Shown: piece by piece, positions 18,599 to 21,816 of the stretch
Position numbering within the stretch: position 1 is the stretch's first letter
Layout of the letters: each line of letters opens with the position of its first letter
Assembly: GCF_000499385.1 (NCBI RefSeq)
Contig: NW_013654488.1
Span: 1-21,816, forward strand
Direction of reading: 5' to 3'
From: Eimeria necatrix
Taxonomy: Eukaryota; Apicomplexa; Conoidasida; Eucoccidiorida; Eimeriidae
Length of the DNA stretch: 21,816 nt
Position numbers and translations under genes: made by a program
Notes under the pieces: generated by a model
What the model saw: only the letters and a program-made list of their open reading frames with translations
Databases searched by the model: none
Told to the model about the DNA's origin: nothing

Positions 18599-18908
18599 TC
18601 AAAGGGCCATTCGGGCAATAACTGTAAAGAGCGCCGTTGCCGCTTGGCGGCAGCAACTGCACCGGCTTCAATCGACTGGAATTTATCCTGAAGGGCGTAA
18701 ACCCTTAATGGTTCGTCTTCCCGTGCCATTATCGTACTTCGTGTCGGCAAAGTGCCCCAGTTCCGAAGTTTTCAGACCACGGGAGCTCAAAGTGTTCGCA
18801 ATAGAAACTCATCGCCGCTTAGGTGCAGCGACTCGCGGTCAAGCTCCTGTAGCGCTGTTCAAGTTGTCGGACTCCCCTCTACGGAAAAAACACGTGCAGT
18901 CTTTTTAA
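18285..18908 (+). CDS. Long ORF, 207 codons, of uncertain reality
   Basis: An ATG at 18285 opens the longest non-repeat ORF, to TAA 18906-18908, and the frame is open from about 18228. The product starts MGSPAFSISCSAELFVKF, is rich in Phe, Leu, Ser and Arg, and ends in a basic stretch. A frame of this length is unlikely by chance in random DNA of this composition. Yet first positions are only about 47% purine with little periodicity, unlike the better candidates. The region is pyrimidine-rich on this strand, so the real coding strand may be the other one. No domain was recognised. Confidence 0.25.
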   Translation: MGSPAFSISCSAELFVKFSTFVDGELSRLHASIDFSALRSGPDCTSAPFLDRFSYVSFAFDCGDAWLPFWLIRSCTERTLLILCKLGLKFWYETLLKTLFDTSFHQRAIRAITVKSAVAAWRQQLHRLQSTGIYPEGRKPLMVRLPVPLSYFVSAKCPSSEVFRPRELKVFAIETHRRLGAATRGQAPVALFKLSDSPLRKKHVQSF

Positions 18909-19901
18909 CGTTAGCAGTGCAGCAGTCCATAAAATTACTGCAGAAGACGTCTGAACCGTCGGAAGCCCAGCGTACGTTCGCAATGTTGCCGCTGCGAGCG
19001 TTATGCACCTGCCTTGAACACTTCGGATACAATAAATTCACTCCTCAGAGCTTCGAAAATGATACTCAGTGACCAGTGACAAGAGAAGGGATTTTGATTT
19101 GCAATTTTTTTCATACAAGAATGAGCACACCACCAATGTATCAATTTGCGAACAGTTGAACTTTCGCTTTAGAAAGCTGGTCGCAGCTACGTCAGTGTGA
19201 ACCTCACCAAGCTCATGATATGAAAACAGCAATCCACTACGTCACAGATGAAGGTAGAACCATCAAAATGTTCCAGAAAAACGCTACCAAGGCCGACTAA
19301 GAAAAACATTTATTATACGCAGGGAAGAGCAGTGACAACTTGAATCGCTCTCACACAGCTTCAGCATCCTTCGTAGCGGAGGACCCGACGAACTACAACG
19401 ACTGCAGCGATATCGACTGCAGAGATATCCTCAGCATTCACCGTCAGGTCTTCTGGCATATGTTACTAGAAGGAAAAATGTGTAGATGCCTGGCCACCTC
19501 CAGGTAACAATTATTCGAAGATCAGCACCCGAGGATGTTGAACCTTGCGCCCTGTAATATTCAGCAAATTTAGGAGTGGGAGTAAAGTGCCTCGCCGCGC
19601 ATCATGCAGAGCCACGCAACAGGCCAGCTCCAGCGCAATTAAACAATGTTTCCCCCCTGCAAACAGATGCACACCTCAACTGATGTGCAATGGCCTACAC
19701 GATTGAGCGCAACTTCTTAGAGCTGCTGCGGCAGGATATATTCCAACTAAAAGGATCGCAAACCAAATGCAAAATAATTGCGTTTTTTTTAGTTTGTTTC
19801 TTCAAACGGTGAATTTGATATGCAGAAGCTAATGTTGCGAGTAGTCTGGTGTAATATACATGACATTTGAGCCGCTCCTTAATTTTTCTTAAACAAATGA
19901 A
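18909..19901. other. Stretch without a supportable gene
   Basis: The plus strand becomes A/C-rich here. Only short frames occur, up to 64 codons on the minus strand. No repeats or RNA genes were seen. Confidence 0.45.
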
Positions 19902-20159
19902 TTAGGCACCCAAACCTGTGGAAAATACAAAAAAACTGAAATCTCGGGAAATGTAAACAGACAACAAGGCTTCAAAATTCCAAGCGCGAGCAGGCTCCGC
20001 AGAGTCACCGCGGCCTTGCCCTTTCGAGTCAAAACAAGCTTCACCCGCGAAACTGTAATCAACGCAATACCTGCCAATGCGGCTAACTGTTATTAGTTCA
20101 AAAACTAAAGCCACCACTTTGTGACAGTTCACAAACAACTCGTCCACGTTCACTGCCAT
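19902..20159 (-). CDS. Best minus-strand coding candidate, 85 codons
   Basis: An ATG at 20159 opens a frame to TAA at 19902-19904. About 42% of first positions are G, about 60% purine, and about 62% of third positions are pyrimidine, a strong RNY-type coding pattern. The product starts MAVNVDELFVNCHKVVALVF, has a glycine/aspartate-rich middle and an aromatic C-terminal part (RDFSFFVF). There is no signal peptide. GT sites after SRIG (near 20070) and near the end could be donors, so this may be a first exon of a longer minus-strand gene. The family is not recognised. Confidence 0.38.
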   Translation of the reverse strand: MAVNVDELFVNCHKVVALVFELITVSRIGRYCVDYSFAGEACFDSKGQGRGDSAEPARAWNFEALLSVYISRDFSFFVFSTGLGA

Positions 20160-20362
20160 AAAAGATGACCATCCACACTAATACAGGCTGACAACAGCTA
20201 ACTCAGCTGAGGAGAGCCGCACGCTAGGTTCGTCACAACATAAATGACGTTTTTAATATTTCCTCTACTATTTCGATTTCTGCTTCCATAAGTGTGTTTG
20301 GACGCTCATCCTCGAGCGGACACGCTACGAGCGTACAAGTCATTTCCATAAGGCATTCGCTC
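20160..20362. other. Short non-coding gap upstream of the 20159 ATG
   Basis: If the minus-strand ORF is real, its 5' flank lies here. I see no TATA-like or GCATGC element. The sequence is A/C-rich with a short CTCGAG palindrome near 20310. Confidence 0.3.
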
Positions 20363-20827
20363 CTAGCTGTTCACAAAAAATACACAACGTCTAACACAAT
20401 GCCCAAAACACGCATATAACAACACAAAGCAATGCGCTAGCGCAGCGTTACCTGGTTTTGAGCTCAACAGCCTTGTCCACTGAAACACATATTGTGCGAC
20501 CCCCAAGCAGTTCCACCGCACACTGTTCTGTCTCTGTGTCCACGCTCTCCACTGTTTGCTTAGGCCTTCACTTCGCTCACGAATACCAAAGTTGGCTTCA
20601 AGTAGGGCTTGCACCAACAGCCAAATGCGCCAAATCCAGACAAAATCAAAGGCACCACTATCGTCCGATAAAACAGAATGCAACGTGTTTCTTGCAGTTG
20701 CCGTTCCACGCAGTACAGCTGCTGAATAAGACTTTGGCCACAAGACTAGCGATTGTCCAAACATACTCTCTACAAAGGTGCACTTTCGCCCACCACTGTG
20801 TCCTTGTGATGTTGCACGATGCCGCAC
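20363..20827 (-). CDS. Minus-strand ORF, 154 codons, overlapping a tandem repeat
   Basis: The open frame overlaps the first unit of the 20.5-21.1 kb duplication. The product is rich in Trp, Arg and Leu and unrecognised. Differences between the two repeat units fall on all three codon positions in this frame, so there is no sign of coding constraint. A 137-codon plus-strand frame overlaps it. It is likely fortuitous. Confidence 0.15.
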   Translation of the reverse strand: MRHRATSQGHSGGRKCTFVESMFGQSLVLWPKSYSAAVLRGTATARNTLHSVLSDDSGAFDFVWIWRIWLLVQALLEANFGIRERSEGLSKQWRAWTQRQNSVRWNCLGVAQYVFQWTRLLSSKPGNAALAHCFVLLYACFGHCVRRCVFFVNS

Positions 20828-21112
20828 ACTCTTCCACTGTGTGTTCGGGCCTTCAACTGTGGTCAGTTTAGTTCAAGTAGGGCTAGCAGCAACAAACAAA
20901 TGCGCCAAATTCAGACAAAATCACAGGCACCACTATCGTCCGATAAAACAGAATGCAACGTGTTCCATGCAGTCCGGAAAAGTGCGTCATCGCGACGACT
21001 TATTCTAAAGCCGAACAAGGATAGCGATTGTCTAAGCATACTCTCTACAACAGTATATTTGCGCTCACCTCTGTGTCCTCGTGATACTGCACGATGCCGT
21101 GACTTTGCTCAG
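20525..21112. repeat. Two-unit tandem duplication, period about 275-285 bp
   Basis: Unit 1 (about 20560-20846) and unit 2 (about 20847-21112) share a 34-bp or longer perfect tract containing CACTATCGTCCGATAAAACA (20656 and 20931), with matching flanks on both sides. A partial third copy of the edge (CTGTGTCC words) lies at 20530-20560. The units differ by substitutions and a net 10-bp length change. Confidence 0.88.
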
Positions 21113-21816
21113 CGGCACTCCTCCCATAAACCTTTAGCGAAAGTATCTCCAAGAAACTGAGCGCAAGCCTAGTACATCGAACAGAACTTCGATACAGCGC
21201 TACCTTAGCACAAGTGTGACCTGCACAGAATACATGAAATCAAACACAAATACATTCAAAGCCGAGGTCTGACACACGATTGCTGGCGAGCGCTCATACC
21301 TGACACTTGCAGTTCACAACATTCTGACACTGCGCTGGCCTTGTCCAAATGTTTACACTCATTTTTTTCACGTGCTCGCGCTTCTGAAGCTGACGGCAGG
21401 AGTGTGAAGAGAAAAATTTGACGTTCACTTTACTTGCACGTTCTACGAAGAAACACCACATTTCTGTAGAGTGAAAATTCATTCTTTTAAAAGATAACAT
21501 AAAGATGCAATGCGGGGAAACGCTCCTACAAATTGCATTGTCAAGGCTTTCCTACGACACGTGACGCACTTGCGCGAAGAGCCTGGCAATGCCCACGTCA
21601 CATAAGTAGATCTAAATGCTAGCACCTACTACGGGCATCTTTCCGTTCGGTGCATTTGCCTCTAGCTTACTTGCTGTACGTAAACGCTTGATGATCGCGC
21701 TGCAGTGGTATCATCGGGAACGCAGGCAAACTGAGCCGGGATAGCAACAAAACACCAAAGTCGCCTCAGCCTGTCATATGCTTGTTGTAAGCCTCTTTGG
21801 CAAAGTCTAACTAGAC
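21113..21816. other. Right end without a supportable gene
   Basis: A 68-codon minus-strand frame (21294-21500) is the longest and shows nothing recognisable. The sequence is A/C-rich, like the neighbouring domain, and may be intron or upstream DNA of a minus-strand gene. Confidence 0.4.

Noticed and set aside
18203..18900. Alternative genetic code reading through TGA/TAA/TAG
   Set aside because: Stops of all three types break the minus-strand frame, and other candidates end normally at each type. Introns or decay explain this more simply.
20458..20871. 137-codon plus-strand ORF over the 20.5 kb duplication
   Set aside because: It overlaps the minus-strand frame, lies in repeat DNA and shows no constraint between units.

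Overview
This is eukaryotic DNA. No bacterial operons, ribosome-binding sites, rRNA, convincing tRNA or CRISPR array were seen. Open frames are short and end at AG/GT boundaries, so any genes are probably spliced. The source is not certain. The palindrome GCATGC occurs at least 20 times by eye, against about 4 expected at the apparent 45% GC. TGCATGC-type elements are common near coccidian (Toxoplasma-group) promoters, so a coccidian apicomplexan with long non-coding DNA is my best guess, at low confidence. No protein here could be assigned to a named family, and no gene symbols are given.

Layout. From 1 to about 1.7 kb there is a local duplication block around a 185-codon ORF that shows the clearest codon periodicity in the window. 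From 1.9 to 10.2 kb there are scattered plus-strand exon candidates, two of which begin with signal peptides (1904 and 7998). This stretch also holds a 24-bp tandem duplication and an 84-bp (AC)n microsatellite. From 12.6 to 15.6 kb there is an array of six related units of about 450-590 bp, old and diverged upstream and nearly identical downstream. A possible terminal plus-strand exon lies at 16.0 kb. The stretch 16.5-18.2 kb looks empty. From 18.2 to 21.8 kb the DNA changes character: the plus strand becomes A/C-rich, candidates are mostly on the minus strand (best at 19902-20159), and a second tandem duplication lies at 20.5-21.1 kb.

The base skew (G/T-rich plus strand to about 16.4 kb, A/C-rich from about 19 kb) would fit two convergently transcribed domains meeting at 16.5-18.2 kb. 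No functional relation between the candidates can be shown. Most exon calls are hypotheses built from open frame, splice-like borders and codon pattern. In several places two frames look equally plausible, and confidences are low to reflect that.
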